Source of the DNA: Patescibacteria group bacterium
GTDB taxonomy: Bacteria; Patescibacteria; Paceibacteria; UBA9973; UBA2103
Length of the DNA: 64,000 bases
Direction: 5' to 3'
Assembly: GCA_004322365.1 (NCBI GenBank)
Contig: SCTS01000006.1
Span: forward strand, 124,001-188,000
The translations under genes were made by a program, and so were the position numbers. Each line of letters opens with the position of its first letter. The stretch's first letter is position 1. The notes under the pieces are model-generated. The model was not told where the DNA came from and ran no database searches. It worked only from the letters and a program-made list of their open reading frames with translations. Positions 1-6,740 of the stretch are shown here, piece by piece.

Positions 1-359
1 TGCTCTGGGTCAACAAACAATAACGTTGCCCCTGTATCATTCCTATCAATAACAAAATAATGAGGGTGTCCTGTACCTTCTTTTGTGTCACCAACGTAGT
101 CTCGAGTCACATATGTTCCAGGAGGAAGAAGTTGAACTTTTTTCCATAATCTTTTTTGGAAATCTTCGCTATCGCCCAGTGGATTGAAAAGATAGTCCAC
201 AATAGGAAGCTCAGAAGTATTTGGCGGAATAGACACTTCTATTTTGAGTGGTGGTCGAGTAGTAGCGACTCCGTCAGCTACATCCCACATAACATTCTCA
301 CGAAGTTTGCGAGCAGTCTCCCCTAACCCACGTCTGCTTATACTCTCAAGAAAACCCAT
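1..359 (-). CDS. Hypothetical protein, N-terminal part, cut by window edge
   Basis: An open frame runs from an ATG at 357-359 to the window edge, about 119 residues without a stop. The product begins MGFLESISRRGLGETARK and is soluble and mixed in composition, with no signal peptide or membrane segment. I do not recognise the family. A possible -10 box TATGAT lies at 366-371, six nt before the ATG, the leaderless layout seen at many genes here. A consensus-like TTGACA lies at 393-398 but is too far from that box. Confidence 0.6.
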   Translation of the reverse strand, partial: MGFLESISRRGLGETARKLRENVMWDVADGVATTRPPLKIEVSIPPNTSELPIVDYLFNPLGDSEDFQKRLWKKVQLLPPGTYVTRDYVGDTKEGTGHPHYFVIDRNDTGATLLFVDPE

Positions 360-457
360 TCAGGAATCATACCATAAAATAGTAAACCAATCTGTCAATT
401 CCTGAAATAATTGCGGGGGTGGAGATTCGGTTCTCGTAATTGAGCTCGATGGCTCAC

Positions 458-868
458 TTACACTAAAACAACACAATAAAAAATGACGACGGATGATACG
501 AAAGATAGAAGGCACCACGCACACCACTGCTTCAGTATCACTTGGACAAATAGTAAATATACACTGAACGCCATCGCGAGAGAGGTGACAAAAGTGAGCC
601 CTGTACCTATCGGGGCGGTGATAATTTCTGGAATCATTATTGCTGTTCCATATATGAGTGCAAGAAATCCGTAGTAGGAAAGACCAATAATCTCTATGGG
701 AACACCAAGAACGGATGCATATTTACTATGTATTACGTCCTCGCAATTAAAATGTATCGGACACACAAGTATTTCTTTCCGTGTCTTCTTATGGCGAATG
801 TACACTGCAACAGCAAGACCACAGAGAGATGCCAGAAAAATTATTCCATTGATGTATTCAAAATGCAT
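458..868 (-). CDS. Vitamin K epoxide reductase (VKOR) family membrane oxidoreductase
   Basis: A 136-residue protein with about four membrane helices. It has the VKOR hallmarks: a loop cysteine pair (VCPIHFNCEDV, residues about 35-45) and a membrane CxxC (KQWCAWCLLS, about residues 113-122). Bacterial VKOR homologues reoxidise a thioredoxin-fold partner and drive disulfide formation in exported proteins. No thioredoxin domain is fused and no partner is adjacent; a possible partner is the thioredoxin-like protein at 26746-27141. A -10 box TAGAAT at 876-881 lies seven nt before the ATG, so the mRNA is probably leaderless. Confidence 0.85.
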   Translation of the reverse strand: MHFEYINGIIFLASLCGLAVAVYIRHKKTRKEILVCPIHFNCEDVIHSKYASVLGVPIEIIGLSYYGFLALIYGTAIMIPEIITAPIGTGLTFVTSLAMAFSVYLLFVQVILKQWCAWCLLSFVSSVVIFYCVVLV

Positions 869-875
869 GTGTCCT

Positions 876-881
876 ATTCTA
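876..881 (-). promoter_or_regulatory. -10 box of the VKOR gene
   Basis: TAGAAT on the minus strand with seven nt before the ATG at 866-868. Transcription starting at the usual distance would begin at or next to the start codon. The -35 region is weak. Confidence 0.5.
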
Positions 882-991
882 ACTTAGATTTCGCGCCAAC
901 CATATTTTTGACGGAAATTTGAATTCCGAATTTTGGCGGAGGCGATGATTCATTTGATGCTTCATCACCCTGTTGAGGGTTACTGGCGAGT

Positions 992-1200
992 GCGGAGAGA
1001 TTCGGCTAAGCGCTCGACATTCTGTCCTGGGTTGTCAGACGACGCTCAAATCTCCACCTGCCCACCTATGGCTTGCCTACGGCATAAGCCATTTTCGCTT
1101 TGCGAAACCGGAAGAAACATGAAGCAGTTCATGTTTCTTCCACCTCGCATCACCCTCGCCTGCTGGCTCGGGTCCCGATGCTCACTTCGAATCTCTCCGC
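992..1200. repeat. Inverted-repeat module copying the T-arm of the adjacent tRNA-Ser
   Basis: A 13-bp perfect terminal inverted repeat, GCGGAGAGATTCG at 992-1004 and its complement at 1188-1200, brackets about 183 nt. The same 13 nt occur at 1258-1270 inside tRNA-Ser(GGA), where they form the 3' side of the T-arm and the start of the acceptor strand. Inside are a perfect 14-bp hairpin (1110-1123 with 1128-1141), a second hairpin near 1091-1107 and a third near 1066-1092, plus GC-rich linkers. No convincing gene lies between 869 and 1252. A related array sits beside the other tRNA-Ser at 61505-61763. Confidence 0.8.
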
Positions 1201-1217
1201 CTTGCGCAACGGCGAAC

Positions 1218-1243
1218 AAAAAAGACGCATACGCGTCTTTTTT
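1218..1243 (-). terminator. Terminator after tRNA-Ser(GGA)
   Basis: Perfect 11-bp stem (1218-1228 with 1233-1243) with a 4-nt loop, flanked by A and T runs, so it could work in both directions. It lies 10 nt beyond the tRNA 3' end and separates the tRNA from the inverted-repeat module. Confidence 0.85.
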
Positions 1244-1252
1244 GGCCGATTG

Positions 1253-1337
1253 CGGAGGCGGAGAGATTCGAACTCTCGGTACCTTTCAGTACGCCACCTT
1301 TCCAAGGTGGTGGAATAAACCGCTATCCGACGCCTCC
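1253..1337 (-). tRNA. tRNA-Ser (anticodon GGA)
   Basis: An 85-nt cloverleaf with a 7-bp acceptor (GGAGGCG with CGCCTCC), discriminator G, anticodon stem CCACC/GGTGG around loop TTGGAAA (anticodon GGA), a long class II variable arm, and T-loop GTTCGAATC. The 3' CCA is not encoded. It reads UCC and UCU codons. Confidence 0.95.
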
Positions 1338-1425
1338 CTTGTCCTTTTATATACCACACTGGGAACTTGAACGCAGAATCCTAAGTACTACAAGAGGAAG
1401 TGCTTTGCTAAAAGCACTTGAAAAT

Positions 1426-1635
1426 ATGAAGCCAGATACTATAGAAAAACGACTACTGAAATCAGTACCTGAAGCAACGGGATATTCCTACACACTGCTC
1501 TCAAATCGACAAAAGCGCCGAGATAGATTTTTTATTGAACTGCGTATCGTGCATGAGACAGAATTTGTTTCCCGTGCGCACACGAGGAGCTCTTTCCAAC
1601 ATAGAGAAAATGTCCCACAAATTGCTTTTGTGTAA
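1426..1635 (+). CDS. Small hypothetical ORF, doubtful
   Basis: From the ATG at 1426 the frame gives 69 residues rich in Lys and Arg. It can be extended back to a TTG at 1339, but that lies in the likely promoter of the divergent tRNA. A hairpin (about 1399-1421) precedes the ATG. No ribosome binding site and no known domain were seen. It may be a degraded gene fragment. Confidence 0.3.
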   Translation: MKPDTIEKRLLKSVPEATGYSYTLLSNRQKRRDRFFIELRIVHETEFVSRAHTRSSFQHRENVPQIAFV

Positions 1636-1675
1636 CCTTCCAACACTTCCAAAAGTTATATAGGTGAAAGGTCGA
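1626..1675 (+). promoter_or_regulatory. Duplicated upstream element, copy 1
   Basis: TTTTGTGTAACCTT at 1626-1639 is followed by TATAGG at 1659-1664 and GTGAAAGGTCGA at 1664-1675. The same blocks occur in copy 2 (1920-1969) at exactly the same distances (33 nt from the first block to TATAG, 44 nt to GGTCGA). TATAGG could be the -10 box. The element lies about 32 nt before the 40-residue gene at 1707. Confidence 0.65.
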
Positions 1676-1706
1676 AATTTTATAAAAAAATAAATTTTTA
1701 AACTCT

Positions 1707-1829
1707 ATGGCAGAAGTAACTAGTTCAGAAAGAATGTTCGGTGCACGACTAGGGGGTCAGTCCTTAGAGGGTCGTAAAGGAGCAGCGCTTCTTGCTGAAT
1801 TTTTTGGACGCTCGCAGAAAGTTGGATAG
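1707..1829 (+). CDS. 40-residue small protein, first of a pair
   Basis: ATG at 1707 to TAG at 1827-1829 gives 40 residues starting MAEVTSSERMFGARLGGQ. It is basic, with small residues and short amphipathic stretches (GAALLAEFFGR). Its reality is supported by the conserved upstream element shared with the next small gene and by a hairpin and terminator just downstream. No known family. It could be a small structural or regulatory protein or a secreted peptide; nothing in the sequence decides this. Confidence 0.55.
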   Translation: MAEVTSSERMFGARLGGQSLEGRKGAALLAEFFGRSQKVG

Positions 1830-1834
1830 CGACC

Positions 1835-1874
1835 GTACACACAACAAGCGAGTACACTCGCTTGTTGTGTGTAC
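1835..1874. repeat. Perfect 19-bp hairpin behind the first small gene
   Basis: GTACACACAACAAGCGAGT at 1835-1853 and its exact complement at 1856-1874, separated by two nt. It starts six nt after the stop codon and directly precedes a terminator. Such a near loop-free palindrome could form a cruciform or a very stable RNA hairpin. Confidence 0.85.
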
Positions 1875-1878
1875 CTTA

Positions 1879-1901
1879 TTCCCCATCTAGGGGAATTTTT
1901 T
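1879..1901 (+). terminator. Terminator of the first small gene
   Basis: TTCCCC (1879-1884), loop ATCTA, GGGGAA (1890-1895), then six T residues. Classic intrinsic terminator, and evidence that the 40-residue gene is a separate transcription unit. Confidence 0.8.
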
Positions 1902-1919
1902 ATTGCACAACAAAGTCGA

Positions 1920-1969
1920 TTTTGTGCAACCTTTGCGTGAAAACTTGAGTTTTATAGATGAAAGGTCGA
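1920..1969 (+). promoter_or_regulatory. Duplicated upstream element, copy 2
   Basis: TTTTGTGCAACCTT at 1920-1933, TATAGA at 1953-1958 and ATGAAAGGTCGA at 1958-1969, with the same spacing as copy 1. It lies about 28 nt before the ATG of the 51-residue gene. The sequence between the blocks differs, which suggests selection on the blocks rather than a recent duplication. Confidence 0.65.
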
Positions 1970-1997
1970 TTTTTATCAGCCCTCATCTTTCACCCGT

Positions 1998-2153
1998 ATG
2001 GCATTTGAAAAAACAAAAATCATAGGAGTTGCTGCAGGTGCGGCAGGAGCAACCGGGGTGGTAGAGACCATAAAGCACCTAGGTGTAGAGGTTGGTGTGC
2101 ACGCGGTTGCTGGAGCTGGTCTGGAATTTGTAAAACACCTTATAAAACTTTAG
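1998..2153 (+). CDS. 51-residue Gly/Ala-rich small protein, second of a pair
   Basis: ATG at 1998 to TAG at 2151-2153. The product has a short polar start (MAFEKTK), a glycine-zipper stretch (IIGVAAGAAGATGVVET) and an amphipathic tail (VHAVAGAGLEFVKHLIKL). The GxxxG spacing suggests helix packing in or on a membrane. No cleavable leader and no immunity or export gene is adjacent. It shares its upstream element with the gene at 1707, so the two are probably co-regulated. A membrane-active peptide is possible but only inferred. Confidence 0.6.
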   Translation: MAFEKTKIIGVAAGAAGATGVVETIKHLGVEVGVHAVAGAGLEFVKHLIKL

Positions 2154-2197
2154 AGGTGTATATATCTGAAGAAGTGATTTCGTATACGAGTATTCTA

Positions 2198-3085
2198 TCA
2201 ATCCAACAACGCTTTGATTCTCTCTTCAACTGGAGGGTGAGTCATAAATAATTTAGTGACACCCTTCATTGCACCGGCGCCAAAAGGGTTCGCAATAAAG
2301 AGATGTGCTGTTGCTGTGTTTGCATTTCGCATTGGAGCACCATATGAACTAATTTTTTGTAACGCAGAAGCCAAACCTTCAGGATAGCGCGTGAGAAGTG
2401 CTCCTGATGCATCCGCTAAAAATTCGCGTTTGCGGGACACTGCCATCTTGATGAGTTGCGCTGCGATAGGAGCAAGGATTGCGGCAACAATACCTAAAAC
2501 AAGCATAATGACTCCTGCTTTGCTGTCGTTATCACGATTCCCTCCCCCAAAAAAAGACATACGGATAAACATGTCCGCAATAATCGCAATAAAGCCTGCG
2601 AGAACAACAGCGACCGTCATCACAAGCATGTCGCGATTTTTTATGTGACTCATTTCGTGAGCTATCACTCCTTCAAGTTCAGTCCGAGTCAGTATTGCCA
2701 AAAGCCCTGTCGTTGCACAAACCACCGCATGCTTTTCATTTCTACCAGTTGCAAATGCATTTGGCGCTGGGTCATTAATGACAAAAAGTTTTGGAAGCGG
2801 AAGACCTGCAGTGATAGCGAGGTTTTCAGCAACAGTATAAAAGTCAAAAAATTCCTCACGAGTGGCGGGGCGTGCGTGCGTCATTGAGAGAACAATTTTG
2901 TCAGAAAACCAGTAGCTCCCCACATTCATCACGAGTGCAAAGGCAACAGCAACATAGAGAATCGCCGAAGAGTTGTAGTACCAAGAAATCCCCCACCCAA
3001 TACCAATGACCACAATGAGAAACACTCCCATGAGAAGCCAAGTTTTTCGAATATTTGATGATTGATCTTGATAGAGGGTGGACAT
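2198..3085 (-). CDS. htpX: Membrane M48 metalloprotease HtpX
   Basis: A 295-residue protein with two N-terminal membrane helices, the zinc motif HEMSH (in VIAHEMSHIKNRD), two further helices, and the downstream Glu ligand in KREFLADASGALLT. HtpX degrades damaged or misfolded membrane proteins with its active site on the cytoplasmic side. Length and motif order are normal. lemA lies upstream on the same strand across a repeat-filled gap; the lemA-htpX pairing is common in bacteria. Confidence 0.95.
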   Translation of the reverse strand: MSTLYQDQSSNIRKTWLLMGVFLIVVIGIGWGISWYYNSSAILYVAVAFALVMNVGSYWFSDKIVLSMTHARPATREEFFDFYTVAENLAITAGLPLPKLFVINDPAPNAFATGRNEKHAVVCATTGLLAILTRTELEGVIAHEMSHIKNRDMLVMTVAVVLAGFIAIIADMFIRMSFFGGGNRDNDSKAGVIMLVLGIVAAILAPIAAQLIKMAVSRKREFLADASGALLTRYPEGLASALQKISSYGAPMRNANTATAHLFIANPFGAGAMKGVTKLFMTHPPVEERIKALLD

Positions 3086-3102
3086 ACTAATTAGCTTACA
3101 GC

Positions 3103-3166
3103 TTTCAGGTTCTAGGTTCTAGCTTTCTGAAAAGCTGACAGCTGAAAGCCGGAAGCTGAAACCTGC
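3103..3166. repeat. Heptamer repeat cluster, direct then inverted
   Basis: About five units of the form AGCTTTC/AGGTTCT in plus orientation are followed by about five in minus orientation, so the cluster can fold back on itself. The same unit family recurs at 45755-45785, 46325-46360, 47630-47695, 55095-55185 and 57130-57177. It lies between lemA and htpX and may act as a partial terminator or mRNA-processing site. Confidence 0.75.
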
Positions 3167-3169
3167 TCT

Positions 3170-3730
3170 TTAGAATTTCACTGCGACAGGTTGTTTCGCA
3201 GCTTGTTCGCCTTCGGCGAGTTCAAAGAGTTCCATTTGTGTGAACTTGAATGCGCCCGCAATAAGGTTTCCCGGGAACTGCTCAATAGCAGTGTTCAAGC
3301 TCATTACATTTGTGTTGTAGAAACGACGAGATGCCATTACTTTATTTTCAGTGTCCGAAAGCTCACGCTGTAACTCCAAAAAGTTTTGGTTTGCTTTCAA
3401 GTCTGGGTACGCTTCTGCAATTGCAAAGATACTCTTCAATGCTCCTGTGAGCATGTTTTCTGCCTGTGCATGATCAGCAACAGATGAAGCGCCCATAGCG
3501 GTAGCGCGTGCATTCGAAACATTTTCAAATGCCTGCTTTTCATGAGCTGCATAGCCCTTTACTGTTTCAATAAGGTTTGGGATGAGGTCGTAGCGACGCT
3601 TCATCTGCACCTCAATGTCAGACCACGCTTCTTTTGCTCGGTTTCTCAAACTAATAAAGCCGTTATATGCGGCAACAAGCCATGCAAGAACGACAGCGAC
3701 TACTGTAAGAACAATATATAGAATATTCAT
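3170..3730 (-). CDS. lemA: LemA family membrane protein
   Basis: From ATG 3728-3730 the product has 186 residues: one N-terminal membrane helix (MNILYIVLTVVAVVLAWLVA), then the LemA helical bundle with YNGFISLRNRAKEAWSDIEVQ, RRYDLIPNLIETVKGY and RRFYN...FPGNLIAG. LemA proteins are membrane anchored with unknown biochemical role, often next to HtpX. I chose this start because a longer upstream frame would run through the -10 box TATACT (3740-3745). The gap between this box and the ATG is nine nt and contains AGAAGG. Confidence 0.92.
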   Translation of the reverse strand: MNILYIVLTVVAVVLAWLVAAYNGFISLRNRAKEAWSDIEVQMKRRYDLIPNLIETVKGYAAHEKQAFENVSNARATAMGASSVADHAQAENMLTGALKSIFAIAEAYPDLKANQNFLELQRELSDTENKVMASRRFYNTNVMSLNTAIEQFPGNLIAGAFKFTQMELFELAEGEQAAKQPVAVKF

Positions 3731-3762
3731 ATTCCTTCTAGTATAGCAGATTTTCAGTTTTG

Positions 3763-3921
3763 CTACTCGTATGCTCCTGATGTTTGATTCCTGCGCCATT
3801 CGCGAAGAATGGCCGCCCATCCATCCCTAATGCATTTAGCCGCACCCTTGAAACTGCCTCTGAGTCCACGAGCCTCATGTCGATCTTTTGGATAATGGTC
3901 TTCAAACTTTCTGTGAGACAT
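3763..3921 (-). CDS. 52-residue basic hypothetical protein
   Basis: ATG at 3919-3921; the product begins MSHRKFEDHYPKDRHEARG and is rich in Arg, Lys and His, with one Cys and no hydrophobic segment. It lies between lemA and another small hydrophilic ORF on the same strand. No family recognised. A possible -10 lies in the AT-rich stretch upstream. An in-frame extension to 3969 exists but looks unlikely. Confidence 0.4.
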   Translation of the reverse strand: MSHRKFEDHYPKDRHEARGLRGSFKGAAKCIRDGWAAILREWRRNQTSGAYE

Positions 3922-4005
3922 GATTTCGATACTATGACAATAAATAAAATCTTTAATACAAAAAAACACTACCTCAGAGCTGAGAAGCTAACAACGAGTG
4001 CTAAA

Positions 4006-4164
4006 TCATTCCCAACGGTCAAAATTTTCGCCGTGTGGATTTCCTGGATGCGGTTCACGGTCAGCAGATGGATGCTCCTGATTACCAGCCGACTCTTGTT
4101 TGTCATTTCTCGGATCCACTTTCTCTGACTTAGGAGATCTATCCAATGCTTCTGATTTCGCCAT
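4006..4164 (-). CDS. 52-residue hydrophilic hypothetical protein
   Basis: ATG at 4162-4164, TGA at 4006-4008. The product is almost entirely polar (MAKSEALDRSPKSEKVDP... ending GENFDRWE), with many Asp, Glu, Lys, Pro and Asn, and is probably disordered. No domain recognised. The coding reading is supported by composition and by a clean start and stop; the ribosome binding site is weak. Confidence 0.45.
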   Translation of the reverse strand: MAKSEALDRSPKSEKVDPRNDKQESAGNQEHPSADREPHPGNPHGENFDRWE

Positions 4165-4278
4165 ACTTTTCAAAATAAAATATAAAAAATTATTCTAGGA
4201 TAATAATCCCAAAAGTTAGATTTGTCAAGAGCGGACAGGCACTTTCAACCTCCAACCGCCGGCTTATGCTACCGGTAT

Positions 4279-4346
4279 ATGTTCTGAAAATTACCGCATG
4301 GTAATTTTCAGAACATTCAAAACTATACGATATATCGTATAGTTTT
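4279..4346. repeat. Two perfect hairpins downstream of groEL
   Basis: A 17-bp perfect stem (4279-4295 with 4300-4316, loop GCAT) is followed three nt later by a 28-bp perfect palindrome (4319-4346, centred on CGATATATCG). Both precede, on the plus strand, the groEL terminator at 4355-4382. No gene is seen between 4165 and 4422. Confidence 0.85.
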
Positions 4347-4354
4347 ATACCATT

Positions 4355-4382
4355 AAAAATCCCGGCAAATGCCGGGATTTTT
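4355..4382 (-). terminator. groEL terminator
   Basis: Stem AAAAATCCCGGC / GCCGGGATTTTT with a 4-nt loop, about 40 nt beyond the groEL stop codon, with T runs on both strands. Confidence 0.9.
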
Positions 4383-4422
4383 AAAAATGAATTAATTTTC
4401 TTACCTAAACGCTAACCACTAG

Positions 4423-6063
4423 CTAGTAGTCCATTCCGCCTCCAGGTGCACCACCCATTTCTTTCTTTTCTTCAGACTCCTCCGCGATAGCAACTTCAGT
4501 AGTAAGAAGAATAGCTGCTGCGGAAACTGCATGCTCGAGTCCTCCTCGGGTTACTTTCACTGGATCAATGATTCCAGCAACCATCATATCGGGAACAATT
4601 TCATCTTTGACTGCATCGTATCCAGCAAAACCTTTTGCCTTCTTTACTGCCTCAACAATAACTTCCCCGCTTTCTTTACCTGCATTCATTGCAATCTGTT
4701 TAAGAGGTTTCAAAAGAGCCGAAAGAACGATGCGGAAACCAATCTCTTCTTCCTTCGACATACTCTTCCAGTCCGCATCTGCTTCAGCTTTTGCTGCTGC
4801 CTTCACGAGAGCAGTACCACCTCCAGGAACAATACCTTCAGCAATGGCAGCTTTCGTAGCATTCACCGCATCCTCAATTTTATCTTTCAAATACCTCATT
4901 TCGGTTTCTGTTGCTGCACCAACACGAATGACTGCAACACCTCCTGACAACTTTGCAATGCGCTCTTCAATTTTTTCTTTATCGAACTTAGAAGTAATTG
5001 CTTCAAGTTGCTTCTTCAAAGATGCAACACGTGCGTCAATTACAGACTTCTTTCCTTTTCCACCAACAATAATTGTTGAGTCTTTTGTTGCAATAACTTT
5101 CTGTGCACGTCCAAGAACGGAAATATCCACCTTGTCTAAGGTCATACCTGTTTCTTCAGAAACAACAGTAGTGCCGATTGTCGAAGCGATGTCAGCAAGC
5201 ATGTCTTTCTTTCTATCGCCGTACCCTGGGGCTTTTACTGCGAGCACACTGAAAGCTCCGCGAAGTTTGTTCACCACAAATGTTGTGAGTGCTTCCCCTT
5301 CTACATCGTCTGCAATAATGACGAGCTCTTTCTTGCCTGTCTTTGCGATAGCCTCAAGTATTGGAAGAATCTCTTGAATTGAAGCGATTTTTTTATCAGT
5401 GACGAGAATTGGTGCATCACGATATTCCGCTTCCATTCTTTCAGGATTCGTAATCATGTAGTGCGAAACATATCCGCGATCAAACTCCATGCCCTCTACA
5501 ACTTCTTTTTCAATACCAAACGACTGCGACTCTTCAACCGTCACCACGCCATTTTGACCAACCTCTTTTATTACCTCACCAATTGTTTTACCAATGTCCT
5601 CAGACTCTGCTGAGATAGTTGCCACCTGCTTGATGACTTTATTGTCTCCTGCGACTGGCTTTGCCATTGATTTGAGTGCTTTCACCGCAGCTTCTGCAGC
5701 GTGCTCCATACCAGTGCGAATGCCCATGGCATTCAAGCCCATCGCTGTGTGCTTCATACCTTCATCAACAAGTGCCTGAAACAAAACAACTGAAGTGGTG
5801 GTGCCATCGCCCGCCATATCATTAGTCTTACTTGCAACTTCTTTCACCAACTCAGCACCCATGTTTTGGAATTTGTCTTTGAGGGTGATTTCTTTTGCGA
5901 TAGTCACACCGTCGTTCGTCATGTGTGGTCCACCGTAGCCTTTATCGAGAATGACATTGCGTCCTCGAGGCCCAAGCGTAACCTTTACTGCCCGCGCAAC
6001 AATATCAATACCAGTCTTTACTGCATTTCGTGCGTCTGCTTCAAAAAGAATTTTTTTTGCCAT
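4423..6063 (-). CDS. groL: Chaperonin GroEL (60 kDa)
   Basis: A 546-residue protein of full family length. It has the N-terminal KVTLGPRGRNVILDKGYGGP, the ATP-site DGTTTSVVL, the apical domain, and GGGTALVKA near residue 413. The tail is GGAPGGGMDY, shorter in GGM repeats than in E. coli. GroEL with GroES folds cytoplasmic proteins in an ATP-driven cage. groES lies upstream on the same strand across a 137-nt structured spacer; the pair is transcribed from the promoter at 6615-6643. Confidence 0.98.
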   Translation of the reverse strand: MAKKILFEADARNAVKTGIDIVARAVKVTLGPRGRNVILDKGYGGPHMTNDGVTIAKEITLKDKFQNMGAELVKEVASKTNDMAGDGTTTSVVLFQALVDEGMKHTAMGLNAMGIRTGMEHAAEAAVKALKSMAKPVAGDNKVIKQVATISAESEDIGKTIGEVIKEVGQNGVVTVEESQSFGIEKEVVEGMEFDRGYVSHYMITNPERMEAEYRDAPILVTDKKIASIQEILPILEAIAKTGKKELVIIADDVEGEALTTFVVNKLRGAFSVLAVKAPGYGDRKKDMLADIASTIGTTVVSEETGMTLDKVDISVLGRAQKVIATKDSTIIVGGKGKKSVIDARVASLKKQLEAITSKFDKEKIEERIAKLSGGVAVIRVGAATETEMRYLKDKIEDAVNATKAAIAEGIVPGGGTALVKAAAKAEADADWKSMSKEEEIGFRIVLSALLKPLKQIAMNAGKESGEVIVEAVKKAKGFAGYDAVKDEIVPDMMVAGIIDPVKVTRGGLEHAVSAAAILLTTEVAIAEESEEKKEMGGAPGGGMDY

Positions 6064-6109
6064 GATTAGTTTTTGTTAGTGAGTGATAACGAGCTTAGAA
6101 AAACTTTCA

Positions 6110-6163
6110 CCCTGCTAAATCCCCGTCTCGGGGACGCTTGCTCTGCAAGCGTATTTAACAGGG
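6110..6163 (-). other. Structured spacer between groES and groEL (three-way junction)
   Basis: An outer stem CCCTG(C)TAAAT at 6110-6120 pairs with ATTTAACAGGG at 6153-6163 (one mismatch or wobble). It encloses two perfect hairpins: CCCCG-TCT-CGGGG (6121-6133) and ACGCTTGC-TCT-GCAAGCGT (6134-6152). There is no T run, so it is not an ordinary terminator. It may be an mRNA-processing or stability element setting the GroES:GroEL ratio. Confidence 0.75.
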
Positions 6164-6200
6164 TCTAAGAAATTCTAATTCACCTTGTTCATAATAATTT

Positions 6201-6557
6201 CTAAGAAAGGACGGCGAGGATGTCTGATTCGTTCACAATAAAATATTCAACACCGTTCACTTTTACTTCACTGTAGCCATACTTTGAGAACATTACCTTG
6301 TCTCCAATTTTTACTGATACTGGAATTCGTTTTTCACCGTCTTCATCCCATTTACCAGGACCTACTGCAACAACTTTCCCTTGTTCAGGTTTTTCCTTTG
6401 CTGTATCAGGAATAATGATACCCGAAAGTGTCCGCGACCCAGCCTCCTCGGCTGAAAGTGGTTTGATTACTACTCTGTCACTCAAAGGGCGAATAGATAC
6501 TCCTGTGTTCGTTTGAACACTAGTTTTTGTAGACGAAGTCTTTTTCGTTTTAGCCAT
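6201..6557 (-). CDS. groES: Co-chaperonin GroES (10 kDa)
   Basis: From the ATG at 6555-6557 the product has 118 residues: an unusual Lys/Thr/Ser-rich N-terminal tail of about 20 residues, then the GroES fold (IRPLSDRVVIKPLSAEEAG), mobile loop (RTLSGIIIPDTAKEKPEQG) and VNESDILAVL end. Typical GroES has about 95 residues, so the tail is an addition. A start four codons upstream is possible. First gene of the groES-groEL operon. Confidence 0.95.
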   Translation of the reverse strand: MAKTKKTSSTKTSVQTNTGVSIRPLSDRVVIKPLSAEEAGSRTLSGIIIPDTAKEKPEQGKVVAVGPGKWDEDGEKRIPVSVKIGDKVMFSKYGYSEVKVNGVEYFIVNESDILAVLS

Positions 6558-6586
6558 ATCTGATATCAATTCGTTAGAACTAAAGA

Positions 6587-6604
6587 CATGGGTATATACC
6601 CATG
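6587..6604. promoter_or_regulatory. Perfect 18-bp palindrome in the groES leader
   Basis: CATGGGTATATACCCATG lies just downstream of the -10 box, covering the expected first transcribed bases. It could be a repressor operator or, in RNA, a 5' hairpin. It does not resemble the CIRCE/HrcA consensus usually found before groES. Confidence 0.65.
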
Positions 6605-6614
6605 ATGTCTGGTT

Positions 6615-6643
6615 AGTATAAGGAAACGCCTTTGTACAGTCAA
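6615..6643 (-). promoter_or_regulatory. groES-groEL promoter
   Basis: Minus strand: -35 TTGACT (6638-6643), 17-nt spacer, -10 TATACT (6615-6620). This is one of the best sigma-70-type promoters in the window. The leader to the groES ATG is about 50 nt and contains the palindrome at 6587-6604. Confidence 0.8.
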
Positions 6644-6696
6644 TAAAATGGGGGTCACGCTTTACCTATTCCTCTAACGGCTCATCAACAGGAGTA

Positions 6697-6726
6697 TTGC
6701 CTCTTTTTCAATGGCCGTGGTATCCT
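6697..6726 (+). promoter_or_regulatory. secG promoter
   Basis: TTGCCT (6697-6702), 18-nt spacer, TATCCT (6721-6726). It ends 14 nt before the secG ATG, leaving a very short leader without a ribosome binding site. Confidence 0.5.
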
Positions 6727-6740
6727 AGCGAACAGGCACT

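Noticed and set aside
422..429. GAGATTCG before the VKOR gene as another T-arm module end
   Set aside because: No inverted partner or module structure is visible between it and 991.
933..1370. Long open frame on the plus strand across the tRNA region
   Set aside because: It reads through the complement of a tRNA and the repeat module; its composition is not protein-like and it has no start signals.
3996..4004. GAGTGCTAA, half of a CIRCE heat-shock operator
   Set aside because: The matching TTAGCACTC half is absent at the required distance and the site is far downstream of groEL.
4568..5377. Long plus-strand open frame inside groEL
   Set aside because: It is the antisense shadow of a certain gene and has biased Ser/Ala/Phe composition.
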